Below, piece after piece: positions 15,886-23,404 of a stretch of DNA of 36,821 nt; the stretch's first letter is position 1; the number at the start of each line of letters is the position of its first letter. Origin of the DNA: an uncultured Clostridia bacterium (lineage in GTDB: Bacteria > Bacillota > Clostridia > Christensenellales > Borkfalkiaceae); assembly GCA_947629345.1 (NCBI GenBank), contig CANRDK010000004.1, forward strand, positions 1 through 36,821, in the 5' to 3' direction. The notes beneath the pieces are model-generated. The model had not been told where the DNA came from. It worked only from the letters and a program-made list of their open reading frames with translations, and searched no databases. The translations under genes and the position numbers were made by a program.

Positions 15886-17544
15886 ATGATACAGGTCACA
15901 TTCAACAATCAAACTTTATCTGTGGAGGACGGCACGAGGGTGCTCGATTTGATAGATAAGAACGAGCGCAAAAACCTCGTCGTCTGTCAGGTGGGCGCAC
16001 AGGTCAAGGAGCTCAACTACCGTCTCTCCGAAAAGAACAACGGCATGACGATCCGTCTCTTGAACCTCAGCAACGAGGAAGCGGGCAAGGCATACAGTGC
16101 AACGCTGCGCTATGTCGTCGCGATGGCGTTCTATCGCCTCTATCCCGACGTCAAGATCCGCTTCTCCTACAACATCTCCCGTTCCATCTCCTGTCAGGCG
16201 CTGACGAAGAACTTCAACATGTCGCATGCGTTTGAGGAGATCGTGAAGGAGATCCAACACATCATCGAGGAGGACCTCCCCATCGAACGCGTCACCGTGA
16301 CCATTGAGGAGGCGACGGAGATCTATAAAAAGTTCCACCTCGACGACAAGATCGACATTTTGAAATACCGTCCCGAGAACACGGTCCATCTCTACAAGTG
16401 CGGCGAGTACTACAACTATCTGCACACCTACATGCTGCCCTCCACGGGCTGCATCCACAACTATACGATCACGCCGTATAGCCCCGGCATCATCATCCAA
16501 TACCCCCGCCACGACTTCGACACCAACATTCCCGAATTTGAGGAGGAATCGGTGTACTGCCGTTCCCTTCAGCGTGCCTACGACTGGACAGTCAAGGCCA
16601 AGGTGCAGACGGTGACGGACATCAACCGCAAGATCGAACGGGGCGAGACGCTTGAATTTGTCCAAATGTGCGAGGCCTATCACAACCGCCAGCTCACCAA
16701 GCTCGGCGACATGATCGAGAGCGACATCGAAAACGTCCGCCTCGTCGCGATTGCGGGCCCGAGTTCGAGCGGCAAGACCACCTTCTGCAACCGTCTCCGC
16801 ATCGAGCTTCTCTCCCGCGGCATCAATCCCGTGACGATCTCGATGGACGATTTCTATTTTGAAAAGGACAAAATCAGTCAGATACAAGGCGTTCCCACTG
16901 ACCATCTCGACCTCGAACACATCAACTGCCTCGATATCGAACTCTTCAACAAGTGCCTGTTCGACCTCATCAACGGCGAAGAGGTGACGCTGCCCCGCTT
17001 CAACTTCCAGACGGATAAGCGCGAGGCGGGCAAGACCATCCGCGTGGAGCCGAACGTTCCCATCATCATCGAGGGCATCCACGCGCTCAACGAAAAGCTG
17101 ACGAAATCCATTCCGAAACATCAGAAATTCAAGATCTATATCGCGCCGCACAACCAGCTCAATATCGACAATCACTCCCCGCTCTCCATCACAAATTCGA
17201 GACTTATACGCCGAATTGTGAGGGATATGCAGTTCAGGAACTGCTCTGCGGCCAACACGATCGACATGTGGCAGTCGGTGAGAAACGGCGAGTTCCGCTG
17301 GATCTATCCCAATCAGGAAAACGCTGACTTTGTGTTCAATTCGAGCCTCGGCTACGAGCTCTGCGTGCTCAAAAAGAAGGCGATGGAGGCCCTCACGAAA
17401 ATCGAACCGACCGCGCCGCAGTACCTCACCGCCAACCGCCTCATCAAGATCTTGAAGTACTTCCGCGAGATCGACGACGACTCGATCATTCCCTGCAGTT
17501 CCCTCATCCGTGAATTCATCGGAGGCAGCTGCTTTAATGTGTAA
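15886..17544 (+). CDS. TGS-domain nucleoside (uridine) kinase
   Basis: A 552-residue kinase of the uridine kinase/phosphoribulokinase superfamily fused to tRNA-synthetase-like parts. Residues 1-62 look like a TGS domain (TVEDGTRVLDLI-like start). About 110-190 resemble the second additional domain of threonyl-tRNA synthetase. The kinase domain begins near 285, with P-loop GPSSSGKT at 291-298 and the conserved SMDDFYF and EGIHALN segments after it. This architecture is well known in Clostridia, where it is annotated as nucleoside kinase. The likely reaction is ATP or GTP-dependent phosphorylation of uridine or cytidine in salvage; the role of the N-terminal half is not established. It is a monocistronic unit with its own promoter and terminator. 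Confidence 0.9.
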   Translation: MIQVTFNNQTLSVEDGTRVLDLIDKNERKNLVVCQVGAQVKELNYRLSEKNNGMTIRLLNLSNEEAGKAYSATLRYVVAMAFYRLYPDVKIRFSYNISRSISCQALTKNFNMSHAFEEIVKEIQHIIEEDLPIERVTVTIEEATEIYKKFHLDDKIDILKYRPENTVHLYKCGEYYNYLHTYMLPSTGCIHNYTITPYSPGIIIQYPRHDFDTNIPEFEEESVYCRSLQRAYDWTVKAKVQTVTDINRKIERGETLEFVQMCEAYHNRQLTKLGDMIESDIENVRLVAIAGPSSSGKTTFCNRLRIELLSRGINPVTISMDDFYFEKDKISQIQGVPTDHLDLEHINCLDIELFNKCLFDLINGEEVTLPRFNFQTDKREAGKTIRVEPNVPIIIEGIHALNEKLTKSIPKHQKFKIYIAPHNQLNIDNHSPLSITNSRLIRRIVRDMQFRNCSAANTIDMWQSVRNGEFRWIYPNQENADFVFNSSLGYELCVLKKKAMEALTKIEPTAPQYLTANRLIKILKYFREIDDDSIIPCSSLIREFIGGSCFNV

Positions 17545-17549
17545 GAACT

Positions 17550-17745
17550 CACCCCCATCAGTCACGCAAGGGCAGCGTGACAGCTTCCCCCCTCTGAGGG
17601 GGGAAGCTTTTTCATGCCCCTCCTTGGGGAGGGCCGAACGCAGTCCCCTTGCTTCCCCTCTTAGGGGAAGTACCCCGAAGGGGGGGATAGGGTTCAGAAA
17701 CCCCTCAGTCACTGCGTGACAGCTCCCCTAAGAGGGGAGCCGAGA
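17550..17745. repeat. Two four-stem elements downstream of nucleoside kinase
   Basis: The first (about 17552-17610) is a half element whose final stem works as a terminator. The second (about 17650-17743) is complete: TTCCCCT/AGGGGAA, CCCC/GGGG, GTCAC/GTGAC and CTCCCCT/AGGGGAG stems in order. Confidence 0.8.
17582..17612 (+). terminator. Terminator formed by a repeat-family stem
   Basis: Stem AGCTTCCCCCC (17582-17592) and GGGGGGAAGCT with loop TCTGA or CTCTGAG, then five T. It occupies the position of stem 4 of the four-stem repeat, but the T tract is absent from other copies. It lies 38 bases after the kinase stop. Confidence 0.75.
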
Positions 17746-17771
17746 GAACTCCTCAGCTCAAGTCCCTCCCT

Positions 17772-18851
17772 CTAAGGGCGGAAGAGGCGTTTGCCGCCCT
17801 TGGAGGTAAAGACGGAGCTATCCAAAATGCCCGTCGTCACCGTCGGCTTTTCAAGAGCGGGGCGGCTGAGGGCCTCTTCAACGAGAGAGACCAAAAAATT
17901 CTTGGAATCGGTGAGCGAATTCCCGAACAGGTAGCAGGCCAGCGAGCCCGGCACGGTGTTGAGCTCATTAAAAAAGACCTCCTCCCCCACGAGCAAAAAG
18001 TCCGCCCGCACGACCCCCGTCACATGGAAGCCTTCATACAGTTTTTCGGTGCATAAGTGCACTTTTTTTGTGATCTCATCGGAAATTTCGGCGGGGATCT
18101 GCGAGTGTTTTTCGTTTCCCCCCTCGTATTTTTCGTGGAAGGAGAGAATGTCCCCTTGGGAGAAAACTTCCTCCACGGGCGATAGAATGATCTCCCCCTT
18201 GACGCGGCAGGCGGCGCAGTTGAGATCGCGCTTTTTTGCAACATATGGTTCAATTAAGGCCGAATCGTCGAGCGTAAAGGCAAGGCTCAAAGCCTCCCGC
18301 AGTTCCCCCTCGTCCGCGGCGACCTTGATGCCGATGCTCGAGCCGAGCTTGGCGGGTTTGACGATGACGGGGAAGGGAAAGGGCAGTTCAACCTTCTCCC
18401 CCTCCTTTACAGTGACCCCCTCCAAAACGGGCAGGCCGAGCCCACGCGCGGCGATCTTGGTGAGCGATTTATCCATGAACACGGAAGAGACGGCCGCCTC
18501 GGGCGACGCGCTTCTGATACGGTGCCATTTGAACAGGGCAGAGAGGGTGCCGTCCTCGCCAGCTCCCCCGTGACAGCAGTTGAGCGCAACATCCACGGGA
18601 AACTTTTTGCCCCGTTCCGTCTCCAGCCCGCCCGTGCAAAAACGCAGCTTTTTCCACTTTTTGGAGACCGTCCGAAAGTCGGTGACGGCGTGCATTTCGC
18701 CCACATATAGCGCGTTTTCGCGGGTGATGTAGACGGGGAGAACGTCATAGTCCGCGCCGCGCAGAAGGTTGGCGCAAAGCATGCCCGTGATGATGGAGAT
18801 CTCATGTTCGTTGGAATTTCCGCCGAAGAACACGGCGACTTTTTTTTGCAT
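17772..18851 (-). CDS. ddl: D-alanine-D-alanine ligase
   Basis: Joins two D-alanines with ATP for peptidoglycan precursors, in the cytosol. The protein has 359 residues from the ATG at 18851, which follows GGAGGTG. The N-terminal domain has FFGGNSNEHEIS, with the glutamate that contacts the first D-Ala. The central region has the CHGGAGEDG motif and the ATP-grasp segment KPAKLGSSIGI. The C-terminal metal-binding segment is FNELNTVPGSL. The order matches Ddl. The murF-like gene lies 351 bases upstream on the same strand, separated by repeats, so the two act in consecutive steps: Ddl makes the dipeptide that MurF attaches. The open frame extends upstream into a repeat (MGFFGRL peptide); I treat that extension as spurious. 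Confidence 0.95.
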   Translation of the reverse strand: MQKKVAVFFGGNSNEHEISIITGMLCANLLRGADYDVLPVYITRENALYVGEMHAVTDFRTVSKKWKKLRFCTGGLETERGKKFPVDVALNCCHGGAGEDGTLSALFKWHRIRSASPEAAVSSVFMDKSLTKIAARGLGLPVLEGVTVKEGEKVELPFPFPVIVKPAKLGSSIGIKVAADEGELREALSLAFTLDDSALIEPYVAKKRDLNCAACRVKGEIILSPVEEVFSQGDILSFHEKYEGGNEKHSQIPAEISDEITKKVHLCTEKLYEGFHVTGVVRADFLLVGEEVFFNELNTVPGSLACYLFGNSLTDSKNFLVSLVEEALSRPALEKPTVTTGILDSSVFTSKGGKRLFRP

Positions 18852-18899
18852 AAAAAAACACCTCCGAGTTGATTTTTCCTCTTTGGTGGTTGTGGTTGG

Positions 18900-19190
18900 T
18901 CCCCCCCGCTCATTCTGAGGGAGACGACCGAAGAATCCCATTAGACTTACGGACTCCCGTGCGTTTAAAGGGATCCTTCGCTGCGCTCAGGATGAGCGCG
19001 CGGGGCGGGATGAGCGCGGGGGCAGGATGAGCGCGGGGGCAGGATGACGCCGCTGCCCGAACGGAGGCCCCTCGCTTCCCCTCTTAGGGGAAGTACCCGC
19101 GCAGCGGGGGATAGGGTTCAAACCCCTCAGTCACGGCAAGGGCAGCCGTGCCAGCTCCCCTACAAGGGGAGCCAAGGGGACTGCGTTCAG
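18900..19190. repeat. Repeat cluster between ddl and murF
   Basis: A hairpin element (about 18908-18995) runs into a tandem 17-base arm expansion (GGCAGGATGAGCGCGGG units, about 18995-19048). A complete four-stem element occupies about 19073-19180, with an extended stem 3 (arm GTCACGGC). Confidence 0.75.
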
Positions 19191-19202
19191 CCCCTTCCGC
19201 GT

Positions 19203-20780
19203 TTAATATTTATCGGGCAGGTCGTTGAGAAAGAGAACAGTGTCGCCGAATTGCAGCATATCCCTCAATTTTTCCTGCGCGGCCGCGAGCGTGGGAACGA
19301 TCTGCAGCTTTCCCTCGTCGCCGCCCGCGTTCTTGTAGCCGTTCCGCACGGCAAGCACGCGCGTCTCCCCCACGAGAATGACGCCGTCCAGCCCGACGAG
19401 CGCTTCGCCCAAGGCCTCGTTGGCGGCCTCCTCGATCTCGCCGAGCTCCACGAGCCCCGGGGTGACAACGACCTTCCGTCCCGCCGCCGTCTTTAAAACC
19501 TCCACGGCATTTTTAGCGCCCGCGGGATTGGAATTGTAGCTGTCGTCCAAGATGACGACGCCGCCATTTTCAGACCGCTCCAGTCTGTGCGGCACGGGCG
19601 CAAGCGTCAGGACCGCAGTAACGATCTCCTCGAACGTCATGCCGAGCGTAAGGGCGAGCGCGGCGGAAATTGCAATGTCCTCGGCGGCATGGCGGCCCAA
19701 GATTTTGGTCTCAACGGCCGCTTCTTTCTCCCCGAGAACGAGGGTAAAAGTCGTTTTATCGCAACATATGTGAATGTTTTTTGCAGAAAAGTCCCTACCC
19801 TCAACGACAGCGTCCTCTCTGAGATCGGCGGCCGATTTGCCGAGCACGACCTTCTCCGCCGCCCTTGCGAGCTCCCCCTTTTCGCGGCGAATGTTCTCAA
19901 GGCTTCCGAACGTTTCGAGGTGCTGTTCGCACACCCCCGTAATAGCGCCGACGGTGGGCTTCACCATCTCGCAGAGCTCCTTGATGTCGCCGACGTGCCG
20001 TGCACCCATCTCCGCGAGGAAGATATCGCATTCCGCCCCCTCCCCGTTGACAAATTTTGCGATCCCGATGGGAGTATTGTAGGAGGAGGGCGTCGCCTTC
20101 ACGCTGAACTTATTTGCAAGCATCTGCGCGGCGAAGGTCTTGACGCTCGTCTTGCCGAAACTGCCCGTGATCCCCACCTTGACACAGCCGCTCCCGTCGA
20201 GGGTGCGCTTGGCCTTTTTGATAAAGTGGCGGGCGCGGGGGACTTCATACACCTTCATGATGCAGTTGGCCGCCGCTGCAAGCACAAACAGCAGAGCGGG
20301 AACGAGGCCGACGGGAGCCAGTTTCAGGGCCTCCGCCCACGGCTTTCCGATCGCTTTCGCGGCGCAGAAGAGGCCGATCTCCGCCCCGAAGATGACGGCA
20401 AAAATCAACACATATGTGCAAATTAAGAGCCTTGCGAGCCGCTTCGTGAAGTCCACGGGGACCTTGAGCGACTTGCGGAATGCAAACACAAAGAGGGCGC
20501 ACAGCCCGACATAGCCCGCCGCGCCGATGACGTCCGCAAAGGGTCCCAAAAAGGAGAAACAAAGCCCGAGGAGCGCAGTGACGAGCACGACGCAGAGCGC
20601 GAGGAGCTGATACCTGCGGCGGAGCATGTTCTTCTTTTTGACATACCACTTCAAGGCGTCGCCGCTGCGGTAGCCCTCCTGCTGCAGAATGCCGAAGAGG
20701 GGCAGTGCGCAGTACGTCAGAATGGTGGTGAATGCCACGGCATACGCCGCCATGATCAAGAATTCAATTGTATTTGGCAT
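19203..20780 (-). CDS. murF: MurF-like Mur ligase with N-terminal membrane domain
   Basis: A 525-residue fusion. Residues 1-178 contain five membrane segments (about 6-29, 58-80, 84-102, 117-140, 153-174) in place of the usual MurF domain 1. From about 195 comes a Mur ligase core: P-loop GITGSFGKTS at 203-212, the EMGARHVGDI motif, and the MurF-type LDDSYNSNP segment, then the C-terminal ligase domain. MurF adds D-Ala-D-Ala to UDP-MurNAc-tripeptide. Domain 1 normally binds that nucleotide substrate, so its replacement by membrane helices suggests activity at the membrane or a changed way of holding the substrate. The ATG at 20780 follows GAGGAG by eight bases and overlaps the upstream hydrolase gene by 25 bases. 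The ddl gene downstream fits the pathway. Confidence 0.88.
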   Translation of the reverse strand: MPNTIEFLIMAAYAVAFTTILTYCALPLFGILQQEGYRSGDALKWYVKKKNMLRRRYQLLALCVVLVTALLGLCFSFLGPFADVIGAAGYVGLCALFVFAFRKSLKVPVDFTKRLARLLICTYVLIFAVIFGAEIGLFCAAKAIGKPWAEALKLAPVGLVPALLFVLAAAANCIMKVYEVPRARHFIKKAKRTLDGSGCVKVGITGSFGKTSVKTFAAQMLANKFSVKATPSSYNTPIGIAKFVNGEGAECDIFLAEMGARHVGDIKELCEMVKPTVGAITGVCEQHLETFGSLENIRREKGELARAAEKVVLGKSAADLREDAVVEGRDFSAKNIHICCDKTTFTLVLGEKEAAVETKILGRHAAEDIAISAALALTLGMTFEEIVTAVLTLAPVPHRLERSENGGVVILDDSYNSNPAGAKNAVEVLKTAAGRKVVVTPGLVELGEIEEAANEALGEALVGLDGVILVGETRVLAVRNGYKNAGGDEGKLQIVPTLAAAQEKLRDMLQFGDTVLFLNDLPDKY

Positions 20781-21472
20781 CGTAAAAACTCCTCAGCCGC
20801 CAAGTTGAAGGCGAGCGGGTCATCCAAAAAGGGGAAATGGCCGCAGTTCTTTAAGATCTTCAGGCGGCTTCCCTCGATTTTTTCAAGATAGATTCGAATG
20901 GATGAGAGCGGGACCTCTTCGTCCCTCTCCCCGTGCAGAAACAGAACGGGCGCGGAGATCGAAGCGGCGGTCTCCCTCAGGTCCTCGTTGACGATCTTTT
21001 TGTAGCTCTCCCGCATGACGGGGGAAAGGGCCCTGTACTCCTCGCTCCCGAAGTGTTTTTCCGCAAATTTCGGAGCGATCTTTTTGCAAATTTTATAGCT
21101 TCTGACGCGGAAACGGTAACATAAGTTGCGTTTTTTTACGATTCCCGCACAGCCCGTGAGCACGGCGCACGGAAAGAAGTTTTCGCTCAGAAGCTTGACG
21201 GCGACCCTCCCGCCGAAGGAGTGGGCAATGACGCGGGGACGGGAAATGTTGAGCTCTTTCAGGGCCCCCTTCACCCATTCCGCATAGTCGCCGACCGACC
21301 ACGGGAAAGGAATCGGCTCTGCCTGCCCCATGCCGGGGAAGTCGAGCGCGGTGACGCGGTAAAATTTAGAAAAATAGCTTATCTGCGGGTAAAAACTCTC
21401 CTTATTGGCGAGATAGCCATGCAGGAAGAGGAGGTCCTCCCCCTCGCCCTGCTGCAAATAGCTTACATTCAC
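20756..21472 (-). CDS. Alpha/beta hydrolase
   Basis: A 238-residue cytosolic alpha/beta-hydrolase fold enzyme. The oxyanion-hole motif LHGY is at 17-20 and the catalytic triad is readable: Ser85 in AHSFGG, Asp184 in GERDEEVP and His212 in NCGHFPF. A Lys/Arg-rich cap lies between about 112 and 165. The start is a GTG at 21472, preceded by AAGGAG and overlapping the rimI stop as GTGA. Its end overlaps the murF start. The substrate is not evident; family members include esterases, lipases and acyl transferases. Its place between rimI and murF within one overlapping operon suggests a housekeeping role, possibly linked to the envelope, but that is inference. Confidence 0.88.
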   Translation of the reverse strand: MNVSYLQQGEGEDLLFLHGYLANKESFYPQISYFSKFYRVTALDFPGMGQAEPIPFPWSVGDYAEWVKGALKELNISRPRVIAHSFGGRVAVKLLSENFFPCAVLTGCAGIVKKRNLCYRFRVRSYKICKKIAPKFAEKHFGSEEYRALSPVMRESYKKIVNEDLRETAASISAPVLFLHGERDEEVPLSSIRIYLEKIEGSRLKILKNCGHFPFLDDPLAFNLAAEEFLRCQIQLNS

Positions 21473-21903
21473 CCAAGCTCCTTCATCATGACGACGGCGT
21501 CCTCTCCGTCAGAATAGTAGCGCGTGCGGCAGTAGACGCCGTGGAAGCCGTTCTTGAGATAGAGGATCTGCGCGGGGGAATTGGAGACGCGGACCTCGAG
21601 ATAGACTTCCTTCACCCCCTTCTCGGCGGCGACTTTCAAAAGTTCTGAGAGGATACTGCTCCCCCTGCCGCAGCGGCGGAACATTTCGCTCACGGCAATG
21701 AGCTGGATCTCCGCCTCGTCGAGCACGACGCTCATTCCCCCGTAGGCGACGACGTTTCCCTCCTCCTCGAGAAGGACGCCGTGGAATTTATCGGAGAGAA
21801 AGGACTCCGCAAGCATGCGGCGCGTCCACGGGTCGGGAAAGCACTCCGCTTCGATCGCGGCGATCTGGTCGAGGTCGCCGACTGTCCATGTCCGCATGCT
21901 CAT
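21469..21903 (-). CDS. rimI: Ribosomal-protein-alanine N-acetyltransferase RimI-like
   Basis: A 144-residue GNAT-fold acetyltransferase. It has the acetyl-CoA pyrophosphate-binding motif RRCGRGSS, a LEVRVSNSPAQILYLKNGF segment typical of RimI, and a C-terminal RTRYYSDGEDAVVM segment also typical of RimI. RimI acetylates the N-terminus of ribosomal protein S18 in E. coli. The ATG at 21903 follows GGAGG by seven bases and overlaps the tsaB stop as ATGA; a second ATG six bases on is an alternative. The placement right after tsaB is a common arrangement in Bacillota. Confidence 0.93.
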   Translation of the reverse strand: MSMRTWTVGDLDQIAAIEAECFPDPWTRRMLAESFLSDKFHGVLLEEEGNVVAYGGMSVVLDEAEIQLIAVSEMFRRCGRGSSILSELLKVAAEKGVKEVYLEVRVSNSPAQILYLKNGFHGVYCRTRYYSDGEDAVVMMKELG

Positions 21904-22499
21904 CTCCCTTCCTCCGCATTCGATTTTCTCAGATATTCCGCCTCGAGCCATGCGCAGGGACGGGCATTCCCGCTGAGCGCCTCCGCCGCTTTTAAAAGCC
22001 CCTCCGCAGTTGAGACGATCTTGCTTTCGATGGGGAGCTGTTCCCCCGAAATGGGCACATAACCCTCAAAAATCAGCGATTCCGCCTCCTCTTTCGGCAT
22101 GTAGCGGGCAGTCCCCGCCGCCCTTCCGTCGTAGGGGCAGGCGTAGAAGTAGCCGTGGCCCGCGTCGATGAGGCAGAGCTTTTTTCCGCTCCCTTCAGCA
22201 TATGCGAGGGTGTCGAAGGAGGTGACGGCAAGGGCAGGCTTCTCCGCCGCCGTTGCGAGCCCCTTGACGGTGGCAATGCCGATGCGGATGCCCGTGAACG
22301 ACCCCGGGCCCACGACGCAGGCCAAAAAGTCGCAGTCGGAAAGGGAGATCCCCGCTTCCTTCAGGGCGATGTCGATCTCGCCCATGAGGCGGACGGAGTG
22401 CTGGGCGGTGCAGTCGGGAAAGTCCCGTATCGCCGTCTTCTCCCCCTTTGCTATCACGGTGAGCCGCTTTGAACTTGTATCGATCGCAAGAAACTTCAA
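21900..22499 (-). CDS. tsaB: tRNA threonylcarbamoyladenosine biosynthesis protein TsaB
   Basis: A 199-residue partner of TsaD and TsaE in making t6A at position 37 of ANN-decoding tRNAs. The fold is ASKHA-like: LAIDTSSK at the start, then VVGPGSFTGIRIG with LATAAEKP after it, as in TsaB. I place the start at a TTG at 22499, because GGGAG lies eight bases upstream and the codon overlaps the tsaE stop as TTGA. Reading the frame further upstream only yields an out-of-frame translation of tsaE. TsaD is not in this window and must be elsewhere. Slightly shorter than usual (about 220-235), consistent with a trimmed C-terminus. Confidence 0.93.
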   Translation of the reverse strand: MKFLAIDTSSKRLTVIAKGEKTAIRDFPDCTAQHSVRLMGEIDIALKEAGISLSDCDFLACVVGPGSFTGIRIGIATVKGLATAAEKPALAVTSFDTLAYAEGSGKKLCLIDAGHGYFYACPYDGRAAGTARYMPKEEAESLIFEGYVPISGEQLPIESKIVSTAEGLLKAAEALSGNARPCAWLEAEYLRKSNAEEGR

Positions 22500-22903
22500 A
22501 ATTCTATCTCCCTGCCGCTTGCTGTCTTTCTGATTTTGACGGTCTTGGCGTCCTCGGGGAGAAGGGAGGGGATGTTCTCGCTCCACTCCACGAGGCAGAC
22601 GCCTCCCATTGAAAAGTATTCCCCGAACCCGAGTGCACGGGCGAAGTCCTCGGAGGGGACACGGTAGCAGTCGAAATGGTAGAGGGGAAGCCTGCCCTCC
22701 TCGTAGCTGTTGATATAGGCATACGTCGGGCTCGTGACTTCGCTCTCCACCCCGAGACCGCGTGCGATACCCTTGGCGAGGACGGTCTTTCCCGCCCCCA
22801 TTTCGCCCTCGAGAAGGACGGTATCGCCCCCTTTGAGCGCCTTTGCGAAGTTTTCCGCAAAAGCAAGCGTCTCCTCTTCGGAATGTGAAATAAAAACAGC
22901 CAT
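22496..22903 (-). CDS. tsaE: tRNA threonylcarbamoyladenosine biosynthesis ATPase TsaE
   Basis: A 135-residue P-loop ATPase that supports TsaB-TsaD turnover in t6A synthesis. The P-loop GEMGAGKT is at 33-40, followed by TSPTYAYINSY and the LYHFDCYR segment that marks TsaE. The VCLVEWSENI segment holds the conserved EW. It is the first gene of the tsaE-tsaB-rimI-hydrolase-murF operon. The ATG at 22903 lacks a Shine-Dalgarno site, and a consensus promoter ends eight bases before it, so the mRNA may be leaderless. Confidence 0.95.
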   Translation of the reverse strand: MAVFISHSEEETLAFAENFAKALKGGDTVLLEGEMGAGKTVLAKGIARGLGVESEVTSPTYAYINSYEEGRLPLYHFDCYRVPSEDFARALGFGEYFSMGGVCLVEWSENIPSLLPEDAKTVKIRKTASGREIEF

Positions 22904-22911
22904 ACACGGAT

Positions 22912-22940
22912 ATTATACCGCATATGGCCGCAGTTTGCAA
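22912..22940 (-). promoter_or_regulatory. Sigma-A promoter abutting tsaE
   Basis: Minus-strand -35 TTGCAA (22935-22940), 17 bases, -10 TATAAT (22912-22917). The ATG at 22903 is eight bases beyond the -10, so a 5' leader of about one or two bases is predicted. This is the only clear promoter for the five-gene operon. Confidence 0.75.
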
Positions 22941-22943
22941 GAA

Positions 22944-23400
22944 AATTAAAAATTAAAAATTAAAAATTATAAATTGGCCATGCGCTCATTCTGAGGGAGC
23001 ACCGGCGACCGAAGAATCCCATTCATTGAACCAACAGACCCCCGTGCGTTTAACGGGATGCTTCGCTGACGCTCAGCATGAGCGGTTGGTGAATCATCCA
23101 TGGCCCGCCGCATCATTCTGCCCTTCCTCTTGCCTGCCCCCTGCGTAAGGGGGCGGGGTAGGGGTGGGGGTCCGCCCTCAAACGAAGTCCATGCCGCCGC
23201 GTCATTCTGAGAACGTGAGTGGGACGAAAGAACGAGAACTAACCCGAAGAATCTCGCGGCGACTGTCCGTAAAGCATGCGGCGAGATGCTTCGGTACAGC
23301 TCGCAAGGACTGCGTACCACTCCCCTTCTCAGCATGACGCCGCACAACGTCTCCCGTGCGTTTAACGGGATACTTCGCCGGTGCTCAGCATGAGCGGGGG
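22944..23400. repeat. Large mixed repeat cluster upstream of tsaE
   Basis: Left to right: an AT-rich (AAAAATT)n block (22944-22973); a hairpin element (about 22982-23085); a GC-rich hairpin (about 23115-23180); a longer imperfect palindrome (about 23198-23343) with GTCATTCTGAGAACG and CTTCTCAGCATGACGCC near its ends; and a lone hairpin arm (about 23355-23398) touching the ribU stop region. No gene is seen. Confidence 0.75.
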
Positions 23401-23404
23401 GGGA

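Noticed and set aside
15916-17712. 598-codon open frame opposite the nucleoside kinase
   Set aside because: It mirrors a certain gene on the other strand, has no recognisable motif and no ribosome site. It is a by-product of GC-rich codon use, as are long antisense frames opposite the ATPase (922-2202), fhs (5102-6529) and GH3 (33692-36799).
22500-22940. N-terminal extension of TsaB through an open frame starting near 22940
   Set aside because: It overlaps tsaE out of frame. The TTG at 22499 has a ribosome site and the expected TsaB start.
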